The notes beneath the pieces are model-generated. The model worked only from the letters and a program-made list of their open reading frames with translations, ran no database searches and was not told the DNA's origin. From a virus: a DNA stretch of 41,714 bases. The DNA lies in IMG/VR virus record IMGVR_UViG_3300036859_000609, positions 1-41,714 of that record; one strand, given 5' to 3'. The translations under genes and the position numbers were made by a program. Position 1 is the stretch's first letter; each line of letters begins with the position of its first letter. This document shows, piece by piece, positions 15,079 through 21,542 of the stretch.

Positions 15079-16129
15079 GCCCTCCGAGCCCCAGCCCGAT
15101 CTGCCGCGCTTCCTCAACGAGCAAAACGAGGAGCTGCGTAGCTCCAACCGTCGCCTCGTCGCCGATAACCGCCGACTGCGCGTGCAGCGCGCGGAGCTCG
15201 TCGAGGCGGTCTACGAGGCCGCGCGTGACGCCGCCAGCGGCCTGCAGATGCCCCCGGTGAAGCCCCCACCGGCGGATCGGCGTCGCAAGACGTCGGAGAC
15301 CGCGATCGCCGTGCTCAGCGACTGGCAGCTCGCAAAGGTGACGTCGACCTACTCGAGCGCGGTCTGCGAGGAGCGCATCGAACGCTACGCGGACAAGCTG
15401 ATCGAGCTCACGCGGATCCAGCGCGCCGACCACCCCGTCAACGACCTCCGCGCTTACCTGCTCGGCGACCTGATCGAGGGCGAGCAGATCTTCCCCGGGC
15501 AGGCCCACCACATCGACGCGTCTCTGTACATGCAGGTGATGGTCGACGGCCCGAGGATCCTCGGGAACTTCATTAGGCGCATGGAGGGTTTCTTCCCCGG
15601 CAAGATCCACGTCGCCGGCGTCAGCGGCAACCACGGCTTCCTGGGCGGCCGCACACGCAAGGACTACCACCCGGAGTCCAACGGCGACACGATGCTCTAC
15701 GAGGTCACCAGGATCGCGCTGGACGGCCGTTCCCGCGCGACCTGGTCACCCAACATCACCAAAGGCGCGCGGCACTGGTACGCGCTGGACACCGTCGGCG
15801 AAAAGACCTTCTTCCTGTTCCACGGCGACCAGGTGCGCGGCTACAACGGCTTCCCCTGGTACGGGATGGGCAAGAAGGTCCCGGGGTGGTTCACGTCGTT
15901 CCTCAACGTCTGGGACGAACGGCGCTTCCACTACGTCCTGCACGGCCACTTCCACACGCCCAACCGCATGTACCTCAACGGGCTGCGGATCTACGGGAAC
16001 GGCTCGACCGAGTCGCACAACCCCTACGCGCTCGAGCAGCTCGCGGCCGCCGGTGAGCCGATGCAGTGGCTGCTGTACGCGCACCCACGGCGCGGCATCA
16101 GCGCCGAGTACGAGGTTGCCCTGGCCTGA
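15068..16129 (+). CDS. Calcineurin-like metallophosphoesterase
   Basis: A 353-residue protein with a GAGGGGGCACC ribosome site. Residues 1-60 are a coiled coil. The catalytic core then follows in order: SDWQLAK (about 85), GDLIEGEQ (about 135), GNHG (about 191), FHGDQ (about 254) and HGHFHTP (about 295). These match the five blocks of metallophosphoesterases, which use a two-metal site to cut phosphate mono- or diesters, including nucleic acids. The first block has Q where many families have H, so metal binding may differ. The target in the phage cycle is not clear from its place beside the lysis genes. Confidence 0.85.
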   Translation: MKDKPSEPQPDLPRFLNEQNEELRSSNRRLVADNRRLRVQRAELVEAVYEAARDAASGLQMPPVKPPPADRRRKTSETAIAVLSDWQLAKVTSTYSSAVCEERIERYADKLIELTRIQRADHPVNDLRAYLLGDLIEGEQIFPGQAHHIDASLYMQVMVDGPRILGNFIRRMEGFFPGKIHVAGVSGNHGFLGGRTRKDYHPESNGDTMLYEVTRIALDGRSRATWSPNITKGARHWYALDTVGEKTFFLFHGDQVRGYNGFPWYGMGKKVPGWFTSFLNVWDERRFHYVLHGHFHTPNRMYLNGLRIYGNGSTESHNPYALEQLAAAGEPMQWLLYAHPRRGISAEYEVALA

Positions 16130-16146
16130 CAACGAGAGGACCCCCG

Positions 16147-16701
16147 ATGCCCACGCTCCAATCGCACCCCTGTCCCAAGGGCGGGATCAAACGACCGGCC
16201 ACCGACACCGCCTACACCTGGGAAGGGGACAAGCCGACGGGCGGCTCCTACTCACCCGGCCGCAAGCACGGGAGCGCGCGGTGGGTGCCGATGCACGCCG
16301 GCTGCGACGTCAAGCCGAACGTCGCCGGCCACGCCGGCGCGCTGATCGTCAACATGTACGACGGCTGGGTCGAGGACCTCGGCGTCGTCTGGGACGTTTC
16401 GGCCGGCGGCTACTTCTACGGCCACGCGCAGGTGCTGATGCGACACCGCTACAAGCGGAAGTCGGGCCTGATCGTCGACCGCTGGTCGTTCCATGCTCAC
16501 GGCTTCAACCTCGTGGAGGGGCTGCGCCGCGGCCGCAAGGTCGACGCCGGCGAGCCGCTCGTGCACATGGGAGCCGAAGGCACCGTCGAGAACGTGCACG
16601 ATCACACGACCTGGCAGTCGACGCCGCGCCACAAGGACGGCGTGATCGACATCGCGACGGAGATCGAGCGCCTGCGACGCAAGCGCCTGCGCGCGGCGTG
16701 A
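16147..16701 (+). CDS. M23-like peptidase, likely endolysin
   Basis: A 184-residue protein with a GAGAGGACCCCCG ribosome site. The zinc-site pattern of LytM/M23 peptidases can be read: HAGCD (H-x-G-x-D, about residues 52-56), the strand GYFYGHAQVLM, and the VHDH motif near residue 152 for the later H-x-H. M23 enzymes cut peptidoglycan cross-bridges. A small single-domain enzyme at the end of the late operon, with holin-like genes upstream and a terminator directly downstream, fits the endolysin. No signal peptide is visible, so release through a holin is expected. Confidence 0.75.
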   Translation: MPTLQSHPCPKGGIKRPATDTAYTWEGDKPTGGSYSPGRKHGSARWVPMHAGCDVKPNVAGHAGALIVNMYDGWVEDLGVVWDVSAGGYFYGHAQVLMRHRYKRKSGLIVDRWSFHAHGFNLVEGLRRGRKVDAGEPLVHMGAEGTVENVHDHTTWQSTPRHKDGVIDIATEIERLRRKRLRAA

Positions 16702-16720
16702 AAAGGATTCACCCATGACG

Positions 16721-16746
16721 ACGCCCCCGGCTCCGGCCGGGGGCGT
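16721..16746. terminator. Bidirectional terminator between convergent operons
   Basis: A perfect 11-bp stem, ACGCCCCCGGC / GCCGGGGGCGT, around the four-base loop TCCG. It lies between the end of the late operon and the end of the convergent minus-strand gene. The T tract after it is weak (CTTGG), but the stem is very stable and the position is right for stopping both transcripts. Confidence 0.82.
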
Positions 16747-16756
16747 CTTGGCGTTC

Positions 16757-17113
16757 TCAGGTCGTCGGCTCGGGGCGCGCGCCCGTCGCCCAGTTGTACC
16801 CGCAGTTCGTGCAGACGATGACGCCCTTCTTCACGTCGGTGCCGCAGACGGGGCACTCGCGCGTCTTCTTCTTGTTCGTTACGAGCCACGTGATCCCAAG
16901 GATGATGTCGACGAGGACCCATAGGAACACGATGATGCCGACACCGATGGACGCTCCGATAGCCTCGCCCGCCTGACAGAAATCGAGGTCGTCGCCCTTG
17001 AGTCCGCTGCAGCTGCTACCGGACGCGGCCAGGCCGCCAATGATCCAGGCCAGGAAGAGGACCTGCACGATCACGAACACCCACGTGAGCTTTCGCCATT
17101 TCGGCAGCGCCAT
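16757..17113 (-). CDS. Two-span membrane protein with cytoplasmic zinc ribbon
   Basis: A 118-residue protein with a GGGAGGAATCCG ribosome site. Two hydrophobic helices (about residues 10-30 and 52-78) flank a loop with two cysteines. The C-terminus has CPVC and CTNC, a zinc ribbon. It has its own sigma70-like promoter inside the end of the upstream gene, so it can be made separately in the lysogen. Small membrane proteins expressed alone beside the integrase often block superinfection. That role is inferred. Confidence 0.78.
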   Translation of the reverse strand: MALPKWRKLTWVFVIVQVLFLAWIIGGLAASGSSCSGLKGDDLDFCQAGEAIGASIGVGIIVFLWVLVDIILGITWLVTNKKKTRECPVCGTDVKKGVIVCTNCGYNWATGARPEPTT

Positions 17114-17143
17114 CGGATTCCTCCCTCGGCTTCACCTCGGCCG

Positions 17144-17172
17144 AGGCTAAGGCGACGAAACGGGCAGGTCAA
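17144..17172 (-). promoter_or_regulatory. Promoter of the membrane zinc-ribbon gene
   Basis: On the minus strand TTGACC (17172-17167), a 17-base spacer and TAGCCT (17149-17144) form a good sigma70-type promoter. The predicted start lies about 25 bases before the ATG. A hairpin with arms CCTCGGC / GCCGAGG (17124-17146) overlaps the -10 element and leader next to the ribosome site and could modulate expression or end the upstream operon. Confidence 0.6.
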
Positions 17173-17537
17173 GCGGGCAAGACGATGGTGGTCCCCGCCC
17201 AAACGGCGCCGCCATCGCCGCAGGGCTCTCCCGGCTCAACCGCGCAGAGGTAGGTGCGGTAGGTACCCGTTCGAACGTAGTGGGCGAAGGAACCACACCC
17301 CGGCGTTTCGCGTGACGCGACGAGGCCGTGGTCCCACCGGGCCTCCACCGTGTTCTGCTGCGGACTGACGAAGGAGAAGGCGTAGACGTCGGCCGGCGCA
17401 TCCACGCACCAGGTGATCGCGGCGTCATCGCCCACGCGGTAGATGGGCTGTCCATACCCGGGACTTGAAACGGTGGGCTGCGGGGCTGCCTGAGCCAAGG
17501 CCGGGACCAGGACCAGCATGCACAAGAGCTTCTTCAC
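17169..17537 (-). CDS. Secreted protein of the lysogeny operon
   Basis: A 122-residue protein. The frame is open further upstream, but GGAGGAGTCCC directly before the GTG at 17537 fixes the start. The first 20 residues are a signal peptide (basic KK, hydrophobic LLCMLVLVPALA, then AQA). The mature part is beta-rich with four cysteines that could form two disulfides. It is the last gene of the operon that starts with integrase or repressor, so it is probably made in lysogens. The GTG overlaps the upstream stop (GTGA). Confidence 0.72.
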   Translation of the reverse strand: MKKLLCMLVLVPALAQAAPQPTVSSPGYGQPIYRVGDDAAITWCVDAPADVYAFSFVSPQQNTVEARWDHGLVASRETPGCGSFAHYVRTGTYRTYLCAVEPGEPCGDGGAVWAGTTIVLPA

Positions 17538-17797
17538 GGGACTCCTCCGACTAGATAGGGCTGCCACGAGCACGGTCGACGGTGAACCATGCGACCCTCG
17601 TGGTTGCGGCGCGCGCGGCTGCTCGGCCGGTCGATCCCCTCGTCGCAGTACGCGCAGATCGGGTCGGCCGGCGGGGAGGAGGGCGGCTCGCTGCGTGCGT
17701 CCTCTCCCTCCTCCACCGCCAGCCTCGGGGGTTCACCACTCGCGACGGGTGTGCCGTTCACGACGCGGCGACCAACGCGAACGCCTCGGTATTGCAT
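17534..17797 (-). CDS. Small basic zinc-binding protein
   Basis: An 87-residue protein with GTGGAGGCCGTG before the ATG. The start shares its A with the TGA of the tiny upstream gene. A CAYC motif near residue 53, followed by HEGRMVHRRPC, gives a C2-H-C type knuckle. The remainder is Arg/Pro-rich. It is coupled on both sides by overlapping start and stop codons, which is strong support that it is real. Function unknown. Confidence 0.68.
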   Translation of the reverse strand: MQYRGVRVGRRVVNGTPVASGEPPRLAVEEGEDARSEPPSSPPADPICAYCDEGIDRPSSRARRNHEGRMVHRRPCSWQPYLVGGVP

Positions 17798-17916
17798 CAC
17801 GGCCTCCACGCGGGCTGGCGCCGCGCGCGGCGCGCCCACGACACGATCCACGCCAGCGTGGCGATCGACCCCACGACCGACCCGACGAGGCCGGCCACAA
17901 CAACCTGAACGCTCAC
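17797..17916 (-). CDS. Tiny single-span membrane protein
   Basis: A 39-residue protein. Its GTG overlaps the integrase stop (GTGA) and its TGA overlaps the ATG of the next gene. Residues 4-27 are one hydrophobic helix with small residues (VVVAGLVGSVVGSIATLAWIV), followed by a short Arg-rich cytoplasmic tail. The coupling on both sides and the clear membrane span support a true gene. The role is unknown; candidates are membrane anchoring or exclusion. Confidence 0.6.
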   Translation of the reverse strand: MSVQVVVAGLVGSVVGSIATLAWIVSWARRARRQPAWRP

Positions 17917-18818
17917 GGCGCCTCCTTCTCCCCCGCAGCGCGGTACCTCAGTCCGTTGTGCGCGCGCGCGAGCTCGTCGGGGAAGACCTGCATGTAGATC
18001 GCTGTCGACTTCGGATCCGCATGACGGAGCCCGAGCTGCACGACGGCCTGATCGGCGCCGGCGCGGCGGAGATAGGTCGCGTAGGAGTGACGCAGCTGGT
18101 GCAGCGCCGTCTCGATCGGGATCCCCGCGACCTCGCAGATCCGATGGTGCGCGCCCGACATCCAGGTGCCGCTGATCGCGGCTCCGTGGCGCAGTGGGGA
18201 CGGGAGCAGCCAGACGGGATCGTTGTGCGCCCCTCGTAGGCGGGGCAGCAGGTTCGCCGTGCGATCGTGGACATGCACGCGCGCAACCTTCGCGCCCTTA
18301 CCGACGACGTCGGCCCACAGGAGACCGTCGGCCGCGAAGAACCACGACCACTGCGACAGGCGGATCTCCGAACGGCGCCATCCCTGGTAGAGCCCGAGGG
18401 CCGCGATCGTCTCGTACACGAGGCCGAGCTCTATCGCCGCCTGCTCGTACCGGAAGCACGCATCCTCGGGGAGTGGCCGGGGGGCGTGTTTGAGCATCGG
18501 CGGCCGGCCGATCTGACGAGCGGGGTTGTCCTTTCGCAGGCCCTGAACCATCAGGAAGTCGTAGAAGGCTTGGATCGCCGAGATGTAGCCGGTCTGGGTC
18601 GTGGGGTGCGGCGGGAACCGACCGAGCACGAAGCGCAGCGTGCGAACGTCGTCGGCGAGCAGGCTGTGCCCGCCCCTCTGCGCCTCGGCGATCGCGCGCC
18701 CGACGCGGCCCCGGTAGTTGTAGCGCGTCTCCCTCGAGAGCGGCTTCGGCTTGCGATCCGCCATGTAGGCGGTGAACGCCAGGAGGAGGGCATCGAGCTT
18801 CTTGGCAGACCGTTCCAT
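17913..18818 (-). CDS. int: Tyrosine recombinase (integrase)
   Basis: A 301-residue site-specific recombinase that inserts the phage at the bacterial attachment site. The catalytic set is complete: Arg in GWRRSEI (about residues 148-149), Lys in GKGAK (173-177), H240-x-x-R243 (HQLRHSYATYL), His266 (LRHAD) and the nucleophile Tyr275 (TAIYMQV). An N-terminal SAM-like core-binding domain covers residues 1-105. The frame is open to 18920, but the attP-like sequence lies inside that extension, so the ATG at 18818 is preferred. It is followed by three overlapping small genes. Confidence 0.93.
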   Translation of the reverse strand: MERSAKKLDALLLAFTAYMADRKPKPLSRETRYNYRGRVGRAIAEAQRGGHSLLADDVRTLRFVLGRFPPHPTTQTGYISAIQAFYDFLMVQGLRKDNPARQIGRPPMLKHAPRPLPEDACFRYEQAAIELGLVYETIAALGLYQGWRRSEIRLSQWSWFFAADGLLWADVVGKGAKVARVHVHDRTANLLPRLRGAHNDPVWLLPSPLRHGAAISGTWMSGAHHRICEVAGIPIETALHQLRHSYATYLRRAGADQAVVQLGLRHADPKSTAIYMQVFPDELARAHNGLRYRAAGEKEAP

Positions 18819-18856
18819 GGTGCGCAGACGGCTCCTGGGCACCGACTTCGCTGCGC

Positions 18857-18879
18857 GGTGCCCACAGCAGGACTCGAAC
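18857..18879 (-). other. Candidate attP core (3' end of a tRNA gene)
   Basis: Read on the minus strand, this 23-base sequence starts GTTCGAGTCC and ends GTGGGCACC. It matches the T-loop, the 3' T-stem, the acceptor strand, the discriminator A and CC of a tRNA. The matching 5' T-stem is missing, so this is not a tRNA gene. A tRNA 3' end 40-60 bases upstream of an integrase start is the classical form of attP. An inverted repeat TCGAAC-GTAT-GTTCGA overlaps its edge and may be the strand-exchange core. Confidence 0.78.
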
Positions 18880-18920
18880 GTATGTTCGAATGGGCGCACG
18901 GTAGCAACGGCCGCTGACAC

Positions 18921-19035
18921 TCTCCACCCCCATTGACCAGGGACAACGAGTTACACCCCTGTCGTTTCGCCGGTGCGGGCCTACTTGTTGGGAAAGAAAT
19001 CGCTTCTGAACACCCCAACCCTTCGACGGCGGTGC
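18921..19035. other. Non-coding region upstream of the integrase
   Basis: No supported gene lies here. The DNA is less GC-rich than the rest, with GGGAAAGAAATCG near 18990, and it adjoins the attP candidate. It may hold arm-type integrase sites or the integrase promoter, but I see no clear repeats or -35/-10 pair. Confidence 0.4.
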
Positions 19036-19227
19036 TCAGGCTTCGTGCCTCCACATCGCGTGGAGGTCGTCCGGGTACTCGTTGACGCGCTCGACGAGCT
19101 GGTCGAGCAAGCTCCGCACCGTGTCGCGGACGCTCTCCTCGGTGCGGCTGGCGCGGTCGTACTCGACGATCACGACGTAGGCGATCCAGCCAACCGGCGT
19201 CGGGACCGCCTCGACGTGGCGCAACAT
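19036..19227 (-). CDS. Small hypothetical protein between repressor and integrase
   Basis: A 63-residue protein (71 if it begins at the GTG at 19251). The frame is open much further, but that part is a shadow of the repressor gene. The sequence has a beta strand (GWIAYVVIVEYD) followed by a helix (EESVRDTVRSLLDQLVERVNEY). No ribosome site is clear. It probably belongs to the repressor-integrase transcript. Function unknown. Confidence 0.5.
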   Translation of the reverse strand: MLRHVEAVPTPVGWIAYVVIVEYDRASRTEESVRDTVRSLLDQLVERVNEYPDDLHAMWRHEA

Positions 19228-19294
19228 GCGCGCGCCGGCCGACGCTCTCACGACGCGAGCCCTTTGTGCGCGCGCGCGGCGAAAGTTCGCAGGA

Positions 19295-19789
19295 TCACGC
19301 CGCCGCCTGATGCATCGCCGCAGGCAGAGCGGGGGTTTTCGGGACCCCCCCTTCCCGACCATCCTTTCCACGCTGACGCTTCGCCTGGTCAGCGCGACGA
19401 GTGACCCCGCGCGCCTCGCGTGTCGTGTTGGGATGGGACCGGGTTGAGGAGCGGCGGCTGGTACCAGCGTTCCCCGCGTCCTCTTCCGCCGGCACGCCCG
19501 CGGGGACGCCCGCGCGCCGGCTGAACCATTCCAACACCGCAGCTGGCGGACGGAGTCGATCGCGGTAGTCGGTCGGGAGCAGATCCTCGAGCGGCATCCC
19601 GAGGACGGCGGCCAGTCGCATGGCCGTCTCGAGCTTCGGCGATCGCTCACCGGCCTCGAAGCGCCGCAGGGTCTCCTGCTGAATCTGCGCGAACTCCGCC
19701 ACGAGGTGAGGGGGATAGCCGCGCGCGCGGCGGGCCTCTCGCAGCCGAGCCCCGAACTCACGCCTGTCGTGCTGGATCTCAGGAAGCAC
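19295..19789 (-). CDS. XRE-family repressor, likely immunity repressor
   Basis: A 164-residue DNA-binding protein with a GTG start. Residues 10-70 are a classical XRE helix-turn-helix: FGARLREARRARGYP, LVAEFAQIQQETLRRFEAGER, then LETAMRLAAVLGM and LEDLL. The C-terminal half is low-complexity and basic. There is no S24 peptidase domain, so RecA-driven self-cleavage is not expected. It is divergent from the early operon, with three GTTGACAAC-type sites between, so it likely shuts off the rightward promoter and controls itself. Confidence 0.85.
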   Translation of the reverse strand: MLPEIQHDRREFGARLREARRARGYPPHLVAEFAQIQQETLRRFEAGERSPKLETAMRLAAVLGMPLEDLLPTDYRDRLRPPAAVLEWFSRRAGVPAGVPAEEDAGNAGTSRRSSTRSHPNTTREARGVTRRADQAKRQRGKDGREGGVPKTPALPAAMHQAAA

Positions 19790-19803
19790 GTCCGACCCTT
19801 TCA

Positions 19804-19873
19804 GGTTGACAACCGGTTGCTGCCAGTGGTCTTACCATACAAGCACCACCGTTGACAACCCTCATTGACAACT
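19804..19873. promoter_or_regulatory. Operator cluster of the genetic switch
   Basis: Three related sites lie between the repressor and the early operon: GGTTGACAACC (19804-19814, an 11-bp palindrome around a central A), CGTTGACAACC (19850-19860) and ATTGACAACT (19863-19873). The last two are 13 bases apart, and the third contains the -35 box of the rightward promoter. Binding there would directly block RNA polymerase. Which protein binds is inferred from position. Confidence 0.72.
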
Positions 19874-19893
19874 ACCATTTGGGGGTAGATACT
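19865..19893 (+). promoter_or_regulatory. Early rightward promoter
   Basis: TTGACA (19865-19870), a 17-base spacer and GATACT (19888-19893) form a near-consensus sigma70 promoter. The expected start point is 19900-19902, at the first GTG codon of the early operon, which predicts a leaderless mRNA. The -35 box sits inside an operator. Confidence 0.78.
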
Positions 19894-19901
19894 CCTGACC
19901 C

Positions 19902-20081
19902 GTGGCGCCACCAAACGGTAGTGGACGAGCGGGAGGCCGCTCCCGTGCTCGAGTCGCCAAACTCCTCGACGAGGGAAAGAGCGTTCGAGAGGTCGCCCTT
20001 CGACTGCGGATCTCGACGCAGGCCGTCTACAAGCACAAGAAGGCCCTGGCTCTCGAGGAGCCCAGGAAGGCGAGCGCGTGA
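19902..20081 (+). CDS. Small HTH protein, first early gene (Cro-like position)
   Basis: A 59-residue protein from a GTG that lies nine bases after the -10 box, so its mRNA should be leaderless. After a short flexible Gly/Arg start, residues about 15-50 form a helix-turn-helix: ARVAKLLDEGKSVREVALRL followed by RISTQAVYKHKKAL. The position opposite the repressor is that of Cro-type regulators, but this HTH resembles the resolvase/sigma-like class, not XRE. Its TGA overlaps the GTG of the next gene. Confidence 0.75.
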   Translation: MAPPNGSGRAGGRSRARVAKLLDEGKSVREVALRLRISTQAVYKHKKALALEEPRKASA

Positions 20082-20260
20082 CCTGCGATCGCGTGAAGGG
20101 TGACGGCCGGGTCTGCGACGAGCCGGTCGAGTGGGTCGTCCGCTACGCTCCGCGCGAGCACGACATCGTCTGCGGCGCGTGCCTGCTCGAGGTCCTCGAC
20201 CACGAGCGCGAGCAGATGGTGCGCCACGTGCGCACGCTCGAAGGGATGCGCCCCCTGTGA
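20078..20260 (+). CDS. Small zinc-ribbon early protein
   Basis: A 60-residue protein coupled to the HTH gene (GTGA). Cysteines at about 3, 13, 32 and 35 (TCDRVKGDGRVC, then CGAC) can form a zinc site, followed by an amphipathic helix (LEVLDHEREQMVRHVRTLEGM). Function unknown. It is the second gene of the early operon. Confidence 0.65.
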   Translation: MTCDRVKGDGRVCDEPVEWVVRYAPREHDIVCGACLLEVLDHEREQMVRHVRTLEGMRPL

Positions 20261-20451
20261 ACCAGGGCGACCCCTCCGTCGAGCGCATGGGTCAGCTCGT
20301 GCACGGCGACGACTGGCCCAAGGTGCGACGGCGCGCGCGCTGGGAGCGCATCGGCCACGTGATCGGGCAGCTGCTCGGCTGGACGATCGTGATCGCTCTG
20401 TGCGCCGCCATGTGGTTCGGGATCATCGCGGCCTTCAAGGCGGTGTTCTGA
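20257..20451 (+). CDS. Small single-span membrane protein
   Basis: A 64-residue protein coupled by GTGA to its upstream neighbour. A basic segment (KVRRRARWERIGHVIGQ) precedes one transmembrane helix (LLGWTIVIALCAAMWFGIIAAF). Small early membrane proteins of phages often affect the host envelope or exclude other phages. No direct evidence of either exists here. Confidence 0.65.
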   Translation: MNQGDPSVERMGQLVHGDDWPKVRRRARWERIGHVIGQLLGWTIVIALCAAMWFGIIAAFKAVF

Positions 20452-20482
20452 CGGGTGAGCGTGGCTAGCGGTCTTTCCAGCC

Positions 20483-20917
20483 GTGAAGGTCGGCCTGCGC
20501 GCGCGCGGCGAGCGGCATTGGCTGCGATCCGTCGCCTCGCGCACCAGCGTCAAGGACAGTCGGATGCCGCACCCGACCCAAGGTCGACCGCCACGCTCAC
20601 CCGTCGGGAGCACGCGCGTGGGTGACATCCAGTACCGCGTCATCGGTGCGATCGAGCGCCAGCGTGGCCACCTCGAGATGCAGCACTTCGCCGGCTGGAC
20701 GCGCGAGCAGCGACACGCCGGCATCACCTCCGCGCGCGAGATCCTCGGGCGCTTCGGCGTCGACCTCAACGACGAACGCGACCGCGCCGCGGTCGTGACC
20801 GTGATCGAGGCGCTCACCACGCCTGAGATGACCGAGGACGGCCGCATCGCGGTGATGCGCTGGTTCAGCGCCGCAGCGATCGCCGCCCACGACGACGCGC
20901 GAAGGAGGGGCGACTGA
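20483..20917 (+). CDS. Hypothetical early protein
   Basis: A protein of 144 residues from GTG 20483, or 98 residues from GTG 20618. No clear ribosome site separates the options. The frame from 20483 keeps the high third-position GC of neighbouring genes, which favours the longer form. A competing 56-codon frame (20455-20625) has a weaker bias. Residues 50-144 are helical with WTREQRHAGITSAREILGRFG. The stop overlaps the next ATG. Function unknown. Confidence 0.6.
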   Translation: MKVGLRARGERHWLRSVASRTSVKDSRMPHPTQGRPPRSPVGSTRVGDIQYRVIGAIERQRGHLEMQHFAGWTREQRHAGITSAREILGRFGVDLNDERDRAAVVTVIEALTTPEMTEDGRIAVMRWFSAAAIAAHDDARRRGD

Positions 20918-21159
20918 TGGCCAGACGAATCCAGGCAGGCGCGATCAAGCTCCGCGGCGTGCTGCAGGGCGAGATCTCGATCGACGCGGACTGGAAGCCC
21001 GCCGAGGGCGATCGGATCCGCATGGTGCTCGAGCTCGACTGCACGGGATCGGGCGTCGAGCGCAAGCCCAACGGCATCCGCCAGCGCATCGCGTTCGCGC
21101 GCGTGGGCGCCGTCACCACGACCCCGGTCCAGGACAAGGACGCGCGGCGCGCGCGCTGA
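20917..21159 (+). CDS. Hypothetical early protein
   Basis: An 80-residue basic, beta-rich protein (IKLRGVLQGEISIDADWKPAEGDRIRMVLELDCTGSG) starting in a TGATGG overlap after GAAGGAGGGGC. The pattern of alternating strands suggests a small barrel or OB-like fold. I do not recognise the family. It lies upstream of the ParB-like gene in the replication region. Confidence 0.62.
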   Translation: MARRIQAGAIKLRGVLQGEISIDADWKPAEGDRIRMVLELDCTGSGVERKPNGIRQRIAFARVGAVTTTPVQDKDARRAR

Positions 21160-21170
21160 GGAGGAGAGCG

Positions 21171-21542
21171 ATGACGATCCGGATCGACGGCCTCGACGAC
21201 GAACAGCAGGGCGCCCTCGAGGCCGTCTTGACGAGCGGATATGGTCCCCGACCTGATCTCACTCTCAACGGGACAGAGATCGGCGCCGTCATCAGGCTCG
21301 CCGCTCGGGCTCAGCTCGAGGTCACCCGCCTCGAAGCGGGAGTCGTCACTAAGTCGACGAGCATCCGCAGACAGGTGCGCGAGATTGAGCGGCTCACCCG
21401 ACGCATCAGGGAGCTCAACGACCGGCTCGACCAGGTAGCAACGGTGTGCGCGCGCGCGCTGGCCGGCTCGGGCCCGCGGTCCAAGGAGCGCGCGCTGGCG
21501 AACGCGATCGCCGTGGTGCTGGGCTCGAAGGACGAGGACTGA
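21171..21542 (+). CDS. Coiled-coil early protein
   Basis: A 123-residue protein with a GAGGAGAGCG ribosome site. Residues 45-92 form a long amphipathic helix suited to a coiled coil (QLEVTRLEAGVV, RRQVREIERLTRRIRELNDRL). The N-terminal part is a short alpha/beta segment. Its TGA overlaps the ATG of the ParB-like gene, so the two are co-translated and may act together. Function unknown. Confidence 0.65.
   Translation: MTIRIDGLDDEQQGALEAVLTSGYGPRPDLTLNGTEIGAVIRLAARAQLEVTRLEAGVVTKSTSIRRQVREIERLTRRIRELNDRLDQVATVCARALAGSGPRSKERALANAIAVVLGSKDED

Noticed and set aside
18857-18879. A tRNA gene
   Set aside because: Only the T-loop-to-end part is present. There is no acceptor 5' strand, D-arm, anticodon arm or 5' T-stem, so it is an attachment site, not a gene.
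20455-20625. A 56-codon gene starting at GTG 20455
   Set aside because: Its third codon positions are clearly less GC-rich than those of the competing frame from 20483, and no ribosome site precedes it.
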